The notes: generated by a model not told the origin, from the sequence alone. Counted from the stretch's first letter, positions 12,211 to 26,806 are shown. The stretch is 64,000 bases of DNA from Calliopsis andreniformis (GCF_051401765.1 NC_135073.1:1860001-1924000); one strand, 5' to 3'. A program made the numbers and translations.

Positions 12211-14150
12211 CTATTGTTATTAGACGCTTAAGAAATTTAGAAAACTCTTTGTTTTCCTAAAATGTGTAACATATTAATTAATAATATAAGTAATATTTTA
12301 ATATGAACCTCAGGTTCTTGAAACAAACGTAATTTGATTTCTCAAATTAATCTAAGAATTAATTCATTTTTTTGACTCGTTACTTTCCGTCCTTAAGATT
12401 TCGTTTTTCAATCATGCACCCAAAAACAAGCTTCAACAAGTAGGTGCTTAATTAGATTTCTCGGGTACGTCTCGTCGTACTATTTTAATACAATGTTATG
12501 AAAGATCTAATTGAATCTAGAAATCATTACGCGGATAGCCCCGCGTCAAAGTAGCATCGCTGTAGCGAGTAGGAACCGCTTGCTTGTCAACAAGGTGCAG
12601 CCAGGAACTGGTTTCCACGCCGAGGTAATGGCGTCTTCGCCCTGTTAATTGGTATTTATTATAATTGGTGGTCATACTTGTTCACGGCGCGAGATAAACC
12701 AGTCCCGATGGATGGACGGCGACGAAGCCATTGCTTTTTGGAGACAGTCTGCTCAATGATAATTCCATAACGAGTTAGGAGGCTCCCCCATTAACATGGT
12801 AAATGCGTGGCCCATGAAAGTGACGCCAGTTCGTGGGAAAAGGAGGGTTAGAAATGAGATCTGAGAACGATTCTTCACGCTCAGGTAGGTGCTAACCTTG
12901 GAGGGTGGTGCCTTTTGGAAGCCGAAATACGACAAGGAAAGCCGTCATTTCACGTCTCGACGCCTAATACCATAATTTACCGAGCCGGCCCACCTGGAAA
13001 AACGGATGTAGGCCAAATTTGACTATCTACGTAAAACGAACGTAACAACTAATTTACCTACATATCGCTCCGCCCATTACTGCTTCCGTATGTACAATTT
13101 CCTATTTGGTACTAATAAGTACACTTATGAAAATGAATAAATGTTGGAATAACAGGACACACAACTAAGGTGAAAGCAAAAACCACTGGGAGAATTGTAC
13201 AAGTTATACCGCGAAGAAGAAAGAACGGATGCGAGGAAGAATGCTGGTCGGAATATTACGTATTGCCACGCATCTATATTGCTCTAGTGCTTAGTGGTCA
13301 TACAACTAAGGAGTTAGTTTACGAGCAATGCACACCTGCGTCAGTAGGATAGTTGAAGCAAAGGATGAAGAAAAGCAACGGTATCGGAGCGGAAGGTGTT
13401 CATAATCGTGACGTCGCGAATCTTCATAATGCCATACGAGGAAAAGGAAACCTGAATGGAAGCTAATTCCTGAAACTGCTGTTTTCTGTTACGGTCCAAG
13501 TGTTCTTTATGGTGAACAGAAGAGTGGAACAGTTTCTTGGGCGTGCAGTGTCAGTGGCATCTCGGATTTGAGGTAAAATTAAGTAGTTACGGTTCGATGA
13601 TTGATGAGAAGATGAATCGAAAAGTTCGAAGTCTAAAGACGGCATTTGCTTTCATACTTTTACAGAGTGCAGAAACACGCACTGAGCGTGTTGAGCAAGA
13701 ATGCAAATTTAATAAAGACAATGTCACCGAGAGTAACAGCAGTTTTACAGAATGATTTAGTAGAAGCAGCGGCATAGAAATACTGGTATGGAATACGAAG
13801 AAGACAGAATCTGGTCAGAGTAAATTCATTGCCGCCATTTATCTTAGTCATCGTGAATAATCTTTAAACGAATAGGACACTTGTCCAGGTAACGGAACCA
13901 TTAGTTTATTGTACTGACTTTGATTCCAAATTGTAATGTATTACTTAATAATAGTGGTCGAGAAGAATCATAAAATCCGAATTTAACTGTTAACCAACGG
14001 TGCCAATATTTTCATTTTACAACCAAAAAAGCAAAAACAACTTACGTTCCATATTAATCGCAAAATAAATTTGTTCCGTCTTTAAATTACAAACAAAAAT
14101 GATAAAATGTGACCACTCGTCTTTCCTTCCTCAGAAAATGAAATTGTTAT
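12211..14150. other. non-coding stretch
   Basis: Alternating AT-rich and moderate-GC DNA. Open frames of 60-72 codons occur at 13170-13352 and 13537-13755 on the plus strand. The phrase ACAACTAAGG occurs twice (about 13160 and 13301). An untranslated exon or old gene remnant cannot be excluded, but I cannot support a gene. Confidence 0.4.
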
Positions 14151-14820
14151 AACACAGCGCGTCATCGACCATCGCGTTGATGCGTTGCAAATGATTTGAC
14201 CTCTCGTCGGTCTGGTTAGGCAGGTTGCACGCGATTGCTTTTCATAGCCATACAACCGAAATAAAAAGAATTCCGAGGGTACATGCAGCTGCACGCGTGT
14301 GGGAGGCAGGTTTTCGAACCGAAAAGAGAACAGAAAATAGAGAAGCCGTGCCCGAGGCGCAGGTGAAACTCTTTACGAGGCTTGGCCCTGGTTGAAAGGC
14401 TAATGAAAATATAAGTTGCGCGCGATAGATTTGAAATAAAGGGGCAACCGTGAGGCTTTGAGGCGGTGCGGAATCTCTCCCTGAGTTTTGAATTAAGTAT
14501 AACTAATAACGGAGGCAGCGGCATTCAGGCTAAGTTTTTGGCATTCACTGAAAGGGGCTAAATAGTAGGGAGAAAGAGGTGAGGTCGTGAGGGGCGGGTG
14601 GGCAGTAGAGGAGACTGTGGAGGGGGGAGTCACGGCTATAAACGTCAGGGAGCGATTCGCCGAGCTGAAAGAGCCGCTGAATGAGGGATGTTATCGGAGG
14701 TTGCGAGACTGGTCTGCTGCAGCCCGGCTTGGTTATCTTCGCGAATTAATCGATTTTGGGGGAGTCGTTTTTTCAGCGACTCTACCGAGAGGATTGGGCT
14801 GATTAGAGGTAAATGGGACG
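14151..14820. other. GC-rich, purine-biased patch
   Basis: The plus strand at 14550-14640 is strongly purine-rich with runs of GGGG. A 71-codon frame at 14587-14802 uses an alternative start and has no recognisable domain. Likely unique non-coding DNA. Confidence 0.4.
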
Positions 14821-17000
14821 GCGGATTGTTTGAGAGAATTTGAACGAACACGAAAGCGTTTCTGGTCGAGAACAACTTACTTCTGATATCGAATTGAAAA
14901 CAAGAGAAATTCTTTCGCTCTTTGATTAATTTCACTCCTACACACACAGTTTTATCGCTAATGCAAACATTCTGATAAATCAAAAACTACACGAATTCGA
15001 CAGGAAATTCATGGAAAAATTGAGGTAAGAAATGGTGAAAAAATGTTGACTATTTATAAACATATAGAAATCGTGTAAACGCGCGTTAGGCTAGCAAACG
15101 TATACGTGTAGCTTCGTGACCTATGCACACACATACTCATCCGTTCTGCGTCGCCCCCACGCCATAAACTAATACTGAAGTTAAATGAATTCGAAATGAT
15201 CGATAAACTTTATCATTGATCAATTAAACTTTGTATCGTGTGAGTGACGTGCCCTGAGACAGACGCTAGGGGGTGAATACGGAAGGGGCGGGTTATTTAA
15301 TGAACACTAAACAACGTGGTGCCAGAGATGTCGACAAGGGGTGCGAATCTCCGATTTTCACTCATTTTTTTTCTTTTCCTTTTCATTCTCGAAGTTTAAA
15401 TTGCTGCCGGTATACGAATTTCCCGCGTTTTTTACGAACCATACTGAAAACTCCGCAAAGTTGTAACAATTATACAAGCTAAAGGTTAAAGATAAAATCT
15501 TTAATCAGCAGCCTCGACAATTAATCTATCTATTACATAAACATAGAACATCTATATTTTTTACCCACTTCTACATGGTTATAATTTTTATTTTCTATTT
15601 ATGGTTGTCACAATCAGTAATGATTAAGTCAACGATATTAAATACAATAGCTAATTTTCATTTTTATTTGTATGGCAAAATATAATGTCCATTGAAACAA
15701 TGTTTAGATACATGTATATAAATTTACAATCTGCGGAGTGAATATCAGTTTAAGACTAAATTATTTATTAAAGGAAATTGGAAAATTTAATAAAGCACAT
15801 ATAGTTAACGGTTCAAGTCTTGAATTAGCCCAAGACACGCGTAAATCACCTGGTTGACACAGACGATAGTAACGATACCAGTAAATGTCTTGGAAATGCT
15901 AATGTCCTTTTATTAAAAGAAACTTTATACTTTCCAGCGTGGCGACATTCAAGTTCACCTGCGTTTCCTAACGTTCATAAATATTAAACGACGGCAAATT
16001 GTCACCGTGCTGGAGAGAACCGTTTTTGTAAGTCTTAAGTAGTTATATGAAATATTACAGCAACAGTTTTATCATTATTTCCCGCATTTACTATGACTTC
16101 GCTTAATGCTAACGATGTAATACTTGTCTCATAAATTCCTACTCTTATAGTATCAATAATGTAACTCTACATTAACCTCTACCTCTTTATAAGTAACAGA
16201 TAGGTACTGCTTTCGATTGTGTTGTCTATTACGTACGCTCAGTGTGCCGTGAAACGTTTTTACGCGAAACCATTCTAAATGTTACTGTTAGAAAGATGTT
16301 GCTACAGCTGTATTTAACCGAAATTAGGGGATACTTTAATAAAAACTTTGCAGTAAAATTCTTTTAAGTAGGGAAGTTTTTATAGAAATTGCAAAGTATC
16401 ACAAATTTTAGTAATATGAAAATCAGAGGTTCTAGAAACCTAAACAATCCCATTTATCTATCAGTACCGAGCAATCTTCCTCGATAGAGACGTAGCATAG
16501 AATTAGGGTTGACTATCTAGGAGGGTGTACAAACTCTCGGTTGCGTGCGGTTGAACGATATTCCGTGTCTTATCCAAACTTGCGGTGAAACCGCACTTAA
16601 CACCTACGTGTACACATCTCTGGCTGCATCTCGAATACTCTTTCGAACCCTCGTTTCGTGATAATCACGGAAATAATAACGAGGTTCGAACAGCTAAGAA
16701 TCAATTCTTAAATGATTTCATGGAATTATTTTGTCACGGCAGAACATGTCGAGTAACAGCTGCGTAAATTACAAATGATCGAACTTGATGCAAACTAAAT
16801 GAACCGAATACAGAGCATAGCAAAAAGAGGGATAAAACGCTTCGTGCGTCGAGTAGAAAGGGACGAGTTCGTAGCGCAGGAAGCGCACTCCATAAACACA
16901 CGTATTTATGATTAACTTGGTCGCGTTTTGATTGGCTCGGTAATTCGCTCGAGAAATAAAGGAACAAGCGAATGGAGAAGTAGGCTTTTTTAATTGTAAA
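14821..17000. other. AT-rich non-coding stretch
   Basis: No supported gene. It contains the 13 bp palindrome TTCAAGTCTTGAA at about 15813. Open frames at its right edge overlap on both strands. Confidence 0.45.
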
Positions 17001-18600
17001 ACGAGTCCCGAAATAAATATGTCGTCGCGGCTCGTATCTCCTCGACGATGTTATTGCCAGGATTCGAACGCACCGCTGCAATTATATGCAATTTATTCGC
17101 TGCAGCGACGCGCGTAATCGCTCGATCTGGCTCGCGACGAGCCACCATAACCGGAACAGGGACGAAACATTGGAAAAATAGGGAACGAGCCGTGCGTATT
17201 TTGCTCGGAGAACGACGTGGAAACGGCAGGAAATAATGGGAGAATACGAAAACGAAGAACATAGAGAACTGGGAACGTTTCTGACTCACTGGTTTCATTT
17301 AGAATTATTAGGCTGTAACGTACGATTAGGCGTATTGTGTGAATCGACAGGATTTCGCGCTTCTGTTCGATGGATTCAGAAAGGTAAACATCGTGTCTGA
17401 TATTTTCTAATATGATAAACCTGTATATGTATAGACTGGAATATAATCGCTGGAAACACGGTTCCTGGACAGCTGAATAACCGTATCGATGCAATCGTTT
17501 ATTTCTTAGAAACCGAGAGACAGTGCTTCCAGCAAATGTACCTCAGTATGTACAAACTTTGGATATATTTTGCTTAATGTTTAAAGTTGGCCAACCAGAC
17601 TACAATTGCTTCACGGCGATACCTAAACGTCAGAATGTACCTCGACTAGAGTCGTCTGACTTTCGGGATCCTGTGTTTCCAGTAATTGTGCTTGCCCCAG
17701 TTTATACGCAGCTTAAAAGTAAAGGCCGATCTCACATAAGAAATCATGTCGCAGCCAATATACTCTCTAGACTGATTTGAAATAGAATAAAGAAGTGGGT
17801 TACACCATAAATTGGACTGACCGCGAGCGATTCGCGACACCTAAAACGGAGAGGAGCAAACGGCGATTCGTCGAGTGTCAAAAGCGCGGCTCCAAAAGCG
17901 AAACTTTAAACCGGGCGCCTATCTTTCCTCCTTCCTAGCAGAATTCTCCGATTTCGAGAGGATGTTAAGCCTGTACACCTGCAACACCCATGCAGCGTCT
18001 CGCCCCACCTCCCTCCCTCATTCTCGTCGATGTCCGTGTAGGTGTTAACGTCGATCGCGCGTGTGAACAGGGCCTCGTATAATATCCGAGTCGGCCGGAG
18101 TGTCGGTGTCGGCATGTCGCAGACGTGGGCGTGCGTTTTATATTCATCGCGGAGGTATCATTTTCACGGGAAGTTTTAAAAGAAACGTGCAGCCCGTGCG
18201 AGCGTGCTCGCTCACTCGCTCGCTTGCGCGTTTGCGAGCGCACTTGCGAGCGAGCGAGCGCGAAGTCGAATAAATAATGCCGCGGTGTTAAACTCTTATC
18301 CGAGGTCGCCGGCCAGCGCTCATAAATAAGACCTGCGTGTAGGTACACCATCCTTCTTGCACCTTCTGTTTTTCGATTCTTCTCCGCTCAGTCTGCTCTG
18401 CCTCTGTCGTCGCCGCCGTCGACGAGCGCGATCTTCTTTGCTTTCATTATGCCTATGAAAACGCATTCTGTACTTTCTATGAGATGACCATGAACGGTTG
18501 TAGCCGATACAATTTTTCCACCGTCTTAACTCATTACTTAAAGGACATTGTAATCTGTTGCAAATTTCGACTGCAATTGAGAGGGTGCGTCGAATCAATC
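17001..18600. other. CpG-rich block
   Basis: High CpG content with chance frames of up to 133 codons on the minus strand (17093-17494) that are AT-rich in their first half and show no domain. It contains the palindrome cluster 18198-18260. A pyrimidine-rich tract follows at 18350-18425. It may be regulatory or an untranslated exon. Confidence 0.4.
18198..18260. repeat. GCGAGC palindrome cluster
   Basis: GCGAGC-GT-GCTCGC (18198-18211) is immediately followed by CTCGCTCGC (18215-18223), which pairs perfectly with GCGAGCGAG (18246-18254). Inside that stem TGCGC (18225-18229) pairs with GCGCA (18238-18242). The segment is nearly pure CpG-rich GAGC repeats in both orientations and could adopt several hairpins. 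Confidence 0.7.
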
Positions 18601-20560
18601 ACCGTACGTAACAGGTTAGACGATTGTGCCAAGGTCAAAGTAGCTGTCACTTTTCCATTCTTTCATCCCTTTAACCTTCTTTGCAGAGACTACCTTGCGT
18701 GCTTTATTTTCATTTTCCTTCTGTGACCCTCATATTTTTTCTGGCTACCCTCGCACTATCGCTCACTTCTCGCGTACCTTTTTTCAATGTATTCGCATCC
18801 TCATCTTCTGACTCATTTCTACATTTTTCCTCCTAGGTTTCTACCTGCTTCCGCTGAATCGTGACTCTTTCCTATTTCTACCTGTTTCGGGTTCACATTT
18901 CTCCATTCATTCGCGTTTCACTTCATTGATGCCACTGAATGTTTTTTCACGTCTCTCAAATTTGAGTAACTCACATTTTTCATGGATGAAAGCGAGACGC
19001 TATTTAAAGTTTTGGAGAATTATCAAGCGGTCGAAATTACAGTGCTTCGATATTCCAGTTTCCCGTTGACCGAAACCCAGCAAAAGTATGATATTCCCAG
19101 AACCTCTAATTAATTTGAATGAATTATTCGAGGCGAAGTCGATATTCCTGTAGGAGAGTGTGACTGAGCGAGAATAGCCCGAAAATTAATCGTACGGTAT
19201 AACAATTTTATCGCGGCTCGTGTTTATTGGCCCTTTTGCTGGTTCCGCAGCACAGCAGAAAATGTAAAAATTTCGACCGGACATAATGGTCGGCCGAGTA
19301 CGAGAATCAGGGAGATCGTTAAATTATGGGGCCCATGGAACCGAACGTTTTCCTTTTGTCTATCGTGTTGCACGGAGAAATGCAGCCTGAGAGATAAGGT
19401 TCGTTAGTGGGCGAAAGGTTAAAATAAGTCGGCGTGGAGGGCAGCCCGTCATAAATCTGGCAATCCTCAGTGAAAAGCCGGCTTGCACCTTAAAAACGAG
19501 AATGCATCCTTAGTCGCGACCAGTTGACCATTCGTCAAATTCGGTCGAACTCTCTATATTTCTGTAATTACTTTCCTTCTTGCTCGCTACTTATTCTTAC
19601 GCAATTTTCATCGTATCAGATTAGGCTAAGCAATGATAGTTTCTTTATTTCTTGTACTTTTGCTCTTTAAGATTTCACGGTATTCTTTTCGTGAATTATC
19701 CCAGTAGCCAAACGTATCATACGTAAATGCATACACATCTAATTACCAAATAATTCTTGTTCTGTTAGTGACAATATGTATAGTTGGACTAGAAATATGG
19801 CGTAGTCGTAAAATTAATCGAACAAGAAAATGAATATAGTTGGGACAATGGACAATTGAAGTGACAGAAATATTGGAAGATGAAGACTTCAGCTTCTTGC
19901 AGGACTACGATTTGTTATTATTATCTATTTATATTAGGCGGTACTTTCAATTTACTACGTTATATGTCCAATCCAGCTGTACATACTTAGATTAAAATTT
20001 GTAATATTTACCTGATAAACCTATTAATCATCTGCTCCCTTCCAACTCTCCCAAGAATTTCCATACTCATGGAAGGAGAACTACTCCGGGATATTGACAC
20101 GTATAATGCAATTAGCTAGCCACGATCCCGAATACGCCAGGGGGAAGGTATTTGAAGCTAGATAGGGGGAGAATCGATCGTACCTTCGTTGGCCAATAAT
20201 TGTAATTAGTAATCAACACCATTATGCGCCTCCGACCACCGGTCTCCCCTTCGTAGTTGCCATTAAGACGATTGTACGATTTCCTTGAAGCGTTCTTCCT
20301 TCGCATATTTCTTTCGCCCGTTTAATCGTGCCCCGAGAAAAAATTCTTTGAAGACTCTTTGGATTACAGATTTAAGAGGAATGGTGGTGGGAGGGTAGCA
20401 CTGGATTCTGAGAGGACGGAGAGGGTGGTTTTATTAAGGGAATAAACGCGACGGCCCGGTATAGAAACGTCGACGTTGACTGCGTGATTATGGCAGAGCT
20501 TTTAGAGCTTGGGAAGAGCTGAAATTTTGTAGGAAATCAACGAATACTACGTTTTCAACG
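18601..20560. other. non-coding stretch with GC-rich middle
   Basis: 18640-18900 is pyrimidine-rich. 19190-19520 is a GC-richer segment of the kind often seen as conserved non-coding DNA. 20090-20560 is a second one. No supported gene. Confidence 0.4.
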
Positions 20561-22900
20561 AGAGACGAAGATGGAAGACAATTTAATAGAAATTCAATCA
20601 CTTTGTCTTTGAGTATAGGCAGGTATAAATGTGATAAAATTTAATGCGTCTTAGAAACAGAAATTTCATCTGTTGGAAAAAAATATCCTAATACAGATTT
20701 TTTTATTGTCGTACAGTTTGTAGTATCTTCAAATATCTTCAAGATTTCAACATCGATGATATAAAATGCAATTTCTTATTACTGTAGGGAGGAAGGCCTA
20801 AATTAACATATTAATTAAGTGCTTAATAAGTCAGCTGGTTATTGCCCCTTGGAAACAGAGCTCCATACGAAAATGAAGTTATCTGCATCAAATAGAGATT
20901 ACAGTTAACGAAGTCGAGCCAATTCCTCCTATTTGTGGAAACTTTCCTTTGCTTGCGCATCTTAATCTGGCTAACGAATAATTCTTTCTTAAAGATTACC
21001 CAAACCAAGAATCGTAACTTTTACTCTCCACTTGAAACACGAATGTATTTTTCGATACATCTACGGATACAATCTAATATTGAATCAGATTTCCATAACA
21101 GACAATATTATAATTATTTAGACATAATTATGTTCCCTACGCAACAAAGACTGGTTTAACAATTGGAGTCGAAACATATCGATGTAGAAAATGTAGCTTC
21201 ATTGAAGTGAAACGATTTTTAAATCTCACTTCTTTCGATGACCGTGAAGCTATTGTACCGTTACAAAAATTAATTATAAATTTACGCCGATAATGAAAGT
21301 TTCTCTCGCAAAATATGCCGTGTCATTTACCTGCGTTATGCTTCAATGCTGTCATAACGAAGGTCAGGATTCGATACTGTGTTCCTTCCCCTTCTTCCAG
21401 TTTAAATCCAGTTTAAATTATTTACACATTTTTTTCTCTTAATAATTCGATGAGCACGAGGTTTTGTCGATTCTCTATTTCTAGAGTCGGCACGCCACAG
21501 CATTTCTCTCAATTCTTCCAGCTCAAAAAAGAGAGTTCATTGAAACCGTTCACCTCCTGTATAATCGTCATCAGAAAATCTGCTCCAATGATTTTAGCAA
21601 GAAAAAAGATACAGAAAATTGTAATTTATTTAATATTTAAAAGCTCTTTCTCTAGCATAGGGATGTTGCATGAAATAACGACCGCAAAAGGACGCGAAAT
21701 AACGTCCTTCGTGAACAACCTACTTTTTTTTGTGAAAGCTCCTTTCTCCCTTCTCGAATTCTTCCCCGACGCGTTATTACAATACAGCCTTTCACAAAGA
21801 TAGAACGCTCGAGTGCGCGGGAGAATAGCTTCCCTCTCCAACCCAGGCAATTGCCTCGCTCCTTGGATTATACAGCATCGCTGCTATAATTACGCTTAGT
21901 TTTAATTAACTCCGCGAGAATTTAAACATTTATTTCGATGGATAAGTGGGAAGAACGTTGCCTTCCAGAATTAGAATAGTCCCAGATTGCTGACGAAGGC
22001 TGGATACAGGGGAATGTCGTTTTCGTTTCGACAAGACATTATTTTGGAAAAGCTTGTTCTGATCATAACTGTGTTAATATTAATGTATTTTAATATGTTT
22101 CATGCGAAACCTGCCAATTATTTAGATTCTTAGATTCAACATAGGGGCGGAACTTAACCAACATGGACTAAATATGGTGACAAATAAAATACGCGAAATA
22201 CGCGTAATTATCTTAAATAATGTGAAAATATTAATTAAAATTGAAGAAATTTGCTCTTACACGAAACCAATCTTATGCATAGAAATGTTATTGCAGAAAA
22301 ACGTGTTTTTAAATGCAGTATTAATAACGTTTTTCTCTTCTGCCACCAAACATCGAGATGTTATGTCGAATTCCAATTTGGCGAGAATTTGCGATTCTAC
22401 CTAAGCATTAAACAGACAACTATTGCTACTATACAATAAGTTGCTGTTGAAGATAAACACCGCAATTTGTGCAGTTTAGCTGACATTTAATCGATCCTTT
22501 AAATTCAGATGTTATCAACACACGATGAAACGAAAACATGGCTGTCCTGAATTAATGATACTAAAACTTTATTGCAGCTTTATATGCAAGAATCACTTAT
22601 TGTACCCGTACCTAAAGGTCTAAAGATGGCATACAGCAAATAACTTTTTCGTAACAGATTTTCATGTTTGCTTAAAATAAATGTCAACTAACAAAAACAT
22701 TTTCATCGTTGCAATGTGTATTATATTGTAAGACCATCAATGAGAAAAGCAAGAGCAGGTGAGAAATCAGAAACACTTTGACACAAAGAAATGTCAATGA
22801 CGAACATCATGATATCCATCTTCAATTTTCCTTCTCGCGACACGTGGCGACTCTGCTGTTTCTCCGTATACTGGAATACACGGTGTAATTTATTATTTTG
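20561..22900. other. AT-rich non-coding stretch
   Basis: Open frames reach 117 codons (plus 21450-21803) but are AT-rich, rich in F, S, I and K, and match nothing I recognise. A 12 bp direct repeat, CAGTTTAAATC, occurs near 21398-21420. Confidence 0.4.
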
Positions 22901-23880
22901 GAAAATCGTGGCACAATGTCTAGTCACCAAAGGATCTCCGAGATCTGTAACCGTGAGTCCAGCAAACACCATTATTTCGAAGCCGACAGAAGCGTCTGGG
23001 CCGGACTTAAATGGGCTTGGACAATCGGCGGTCCATTAGCTTGCAGTCCGCGCCATTAAAATCAGACACCCTCGGACCGCTGGTCGCCGTAATGCTAAAC
23101 TCGTTACCAAAATTTTCGGAGCTGACGTGCTCAGCCGGCCGTGAGGAAGAGCCATGAAGGGGAGAGCGGGCCAAGTGGACATCAATGAGACCAGGGAATC
23201 GGGAATTACGAGCAGAACTGACGAGCTTCCTTCGGCTTACGCTTCTCTTTCCACTGGCAAATTTGATTAAGCGACTGTAATGATGGACTTTTAATTCCAA
23301 ACAGTTTTAATGAGAATGGAAGTTCTGTTTCGGCTCGTGAAACGGTTTATTGATTAAAAGAACAATTTTTGAGGAGATGAGGCTAGATCTTATGACAAAT
23401 AAAAAATCTTCGCTCTTTCCCGAAGCATCGCCACAACAGAAATGTAGTTCATCGAGCACCGTGGTATCCGACATCCGAATGAAGCCTGTGTGGGTGAAGG
23501 ATGAACTAGGAAACTCGGGGAGGCCTGAAAAGGGCTGGGGGTGAGCGTGTGTAGCGGGTAGAGGAGCATTACGGACATTAGATTGGGACACGAGTGCAAT
23601 AAACCTATCTGTATAATCTGCCCTGCAGGAATTAACAGCCCTCTGAAGGTAGCCACTAACGAAGTAATTCACTGGATGAGTATTGGAGGTGGCACAGGGG
23701 GTGAAAGGAGCGAAGGGGTGGGAGGCTGCGGGGCTGGAAAGACTGAGCGAGGCTCGGTATATATAGGACGCTCCAAAAGTGAGATCTAGATCGAAACACG
23801 GTAGAATGACCACCCTACTCTGGAAATTCGTAATGGATAGGAAATAATTTTCAAAATGAAAGAAGGTACAAGTGAAATTC
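22901..23880. other. GC-rich patch ending in a TATA-like site
   Basis: The longest open frame in the window (minus 23307-23882, 191 codons) lies here, but its composition is low-complexity (S, P, F, H) and its 5' part is AT-rich. I see no domain. The plus strand at 23680-23760 is G-rich and leads into the TATA-like site at 23757. Confidence 0.35.
23757..23766 (+). promoter_or_regulatory. candidate TATA box
   Basis: GGTATATATAGGACGC follows about 80 bases of GC-rich plus-strand sequence. The next 40 bases contain no strong arthropod initiator and no long frame follows. It is a good TATA match by sequence alone. Confidence 0.25.
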
Positions 23881-26780
23881 AATTTTACGAATATTGTAAG
23901 TATTTCCGCTAAAACTCAGATCTAAATAGCAAAAGAATATTAAGAAATAAAAATAAAGATGTAAAAAATTGTGTTTCAAACTTGAAGTTACAACAATATG
24001 CTCTTGTTCAGAAAAATAACGTAATAAATAAACGTATTAACGTTTCACTGCATCAATGCAATGTGTCCATGAAAAATTCCAAAAGTTTGTAGAAGATTGA
24101 ATCGATATAATATTTTGTACTAATATTTGCATACTTTTTTAATATCCAACGCTTTGAGAATATCTACAGGGACGATAGTTATGTCTCAGTTGTAAAAGGT
24201 AGTCCATTACGCGTTGCTTGAAAGGTAGTGTAGCAGATTTGGAGTCGAACGAGAAATAGAGGAGGGCAGGTACATGTAATAGCCACAGGGAGCTGGAAAT
24301 GGGGATAATTGCTGACTTAGAGCCTGCCATTTTCCTCATATAGTTAGAATCTCGCAACCCCCCAGCAAGCCGCAATTTATTTATGTCGATAGTTTCTTGA
24401 TTTGTCGATTCCTGCTACTTATTTATATCCTCCCGAGGTAGTCGTAGATACATTTCGCTCGGGAATATGTTACGCATTCACCTAACTCGTACTTGAGGCG
24501 TTACATTCTCGTTTCATAATTCCTGTAGGGGAGATTTTTCTTCCGAAGAAAGAAATTGTCAATTTTCAAACCCATAATAAAAGCTCTTCTGATTATATTA
24601 CACGAACTGTAGATCAAAACAAACTTATGTACATACTTGCTTCTAATGAAGAAACTACGGATGTTTATGCAATTTGCTATTTTTATATCCAAAATTGGAG
24701 AAATGGAACCTAATTGGAGTCTTGTTTCACCCTTCAAACGTTATAAAGTGTATTTATTTTTCAACAGTTTCTATATATTCTAATATTATATAGATTTTGC
24801 ATTTAATTTGCATGATACTGCAAAACTGAAAGAATGGCCAGGGAAATGAGCAAAAGGAAGTGTCAATAACTGTTTATAGGTTATATAGAGTTTGACTTGA
24901 AAAGATATAAAGTTCCGCGGCTATGGGTCGACTCCCACTTTTTCCACGTTGACACGCGCGCAACGTCGAAATAGACATAAAGATCCCCGTCATCGTGGTT
25001 ATTAGTCTCGGCGAAGGGGTTATGAGACACAGTTAGCTATCGGTTACACAAGGAATTAGACACGTCAACACACCGGGTTAATTGATTATTGCGAGACGAC
25101 AGCAGCAAAGCGACCCGACCGCGGGATCATCAGTCATCTCACCAAAAAGACAACACCAGAGGATCTGAACTTCTCTACTGAACAAGATAACGTTGCCAAG
25201 CACGTGTCTCGAGATTATACCCTTCAGAGGACGTTCACCATTTATCTTCGTGCGTTTCGGAAGAGACGATGCGTGTAACACGCAACAGATATGACTTTAC
25301 GAGTATTTTAGATGTTCGGGCCTTGACCGCGGAAATGACCAAGCGAATTTTACGGATTCCCTAAGCGTCCCTGCGTCTAGAATCCGATCTTCTTTCCTTA
25401 ATAGTTTCATTTTGGTAGCCTGAAAGTCACGAGTACGTATGAAATCTCATCAAAAGATAAAGATCTGAATTCTCTCTAATTTATTCATTTTCTACAGTAT
25501 TAAACTTGGAAACAAGAGGAAGCATATTGAACAGATAGGCTAGAGGAGAATTCACCGACTACACAGTTCGAGTTTCATCGATTTAATTTAAATTTCATCA
25601 AGTTTATAGCCCGTTACGCTGGATCCTAGTCAGTATAATTAATTTTTCAATCGGAAAATGAAAAAGGCTTTTACGAGGCGATGAATTAGCGGCTGGCTCT
25701 CAGTTACGTCACTTCTGAGCAGGCAATAGAAGTCAGCTAGGTGTCGAGAGTTGAGTTTCAGCTTTACATAAGTTTACGACCGGCTTCACCGTGTTCTTAT
25801 TGGCAGATCCTTCGCTATATGTGCGGCTGGTAACGCTTCAGCTTTACAAATTGCGATAAAGGCAGACTTTACGCCTCGGTATTGTGAAGATTCGTTTTAC
25901 GAGGGCTGAATGATGCTTTACGAGCTCAAGAAATTTATTCGAAACAGATACAAAACAAGAATATGAGAAAGATGTCAATAATAGTGCAAAACAATACCCG
26001 ATCTTAGAAACTAATTTTTTAGTCAAATTGGATGATCCAGCATCGCCTGGCTTGGTAAGATTACTTTAAGAACAGCCTTTAATTAATAAACATGTCTTTT
26101 ATTTCAATCATTCGCAACCGTAACCTTTTAGCAGCCACACCAATAAAGATCTTATTAATATTCAGTAATAAATAATTTTTTAAGAGCGTAAAAGTTGCTT
26201 GAAAGAACACACTGTGTAAATCACAATTTATTATAGTCCTAAAACGGTGCCGGCAAAGGTGGCAGTCCCTGGTATCTGGTTTTACGATCCGGTATTGAAC
26301 GTGTAATTTACAACGTCCGCGCGACACAGCACCCTGCCAGAGAAGACGCATTCTTTCACTGCAGTTTTTCATAATATCTTATTCTAAGGTCTTAAAGCTG
26401 TCAGAGTCAACTGACTGTCAAGGTCACCAGCTGTCCGTCTACATCCAACACATTTTTCCGGAAACCGGAAGGCATACTCAAGAGTTGACCTGCTCAAGCA
26501 CAAATCAGACTTCCACATTCACTTTTCCATACCTGCGACAAGATGAACACTGGAAGCCAATCGAAGAAGCCTCGTAAATCATAGTCACTAGCTACAGGGG
26601 GCTCCCTGGTACGGTCCAAAACTGAAACTTCAAAATCCAGAAACTATACGTGCTGAATACAACGGAACATCTTGTAAAAGACAAATTTTGACCTTCAATG
26701 TTTAAAGTGTTTGTGTAAAGTTCACGTATTCTGACTATCTAACTTATTGTATATGCAGTTAGGTTAAAATAAAAGTTGTC
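23881..26780. other. mixed non-coding stretch
   Basis: 23881-24900 and 25400-26250 are AT-rich. 24900-25330 is GC-richer with a CACGTG E-box near 25201. The minus frame 26079-26372 contains C-x2-C and one H but lacks the final histidine of a zinc finger. I see no gene. Confidence 0.4.
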
Positions 26781-26806
26781 GAAAATATTTGCAAGGATGG
26801 AACTCT

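Noticed and set aside
17046..17085. tRNA-like B box (GGATTCGAAC, minus strand)
   Set aside because: The bases flanking it do not form a T-stem, and no acceptor stem or A box lies at the right distance.
23307..23882. Longest open frame in the window (191 codons, minus strand)
   Set aside because: Low-complexity S, P, F and H-rich sequence with no domain, plus competing plus-strand frames. Length is within chance for 64 kb in six frames.
26079..26372. Zinc-finger-like C-x2-C-x12-H on the minus strand
   Set aside because: The second histidine and the linker are missing, and the rest of the frame is AT-driven.
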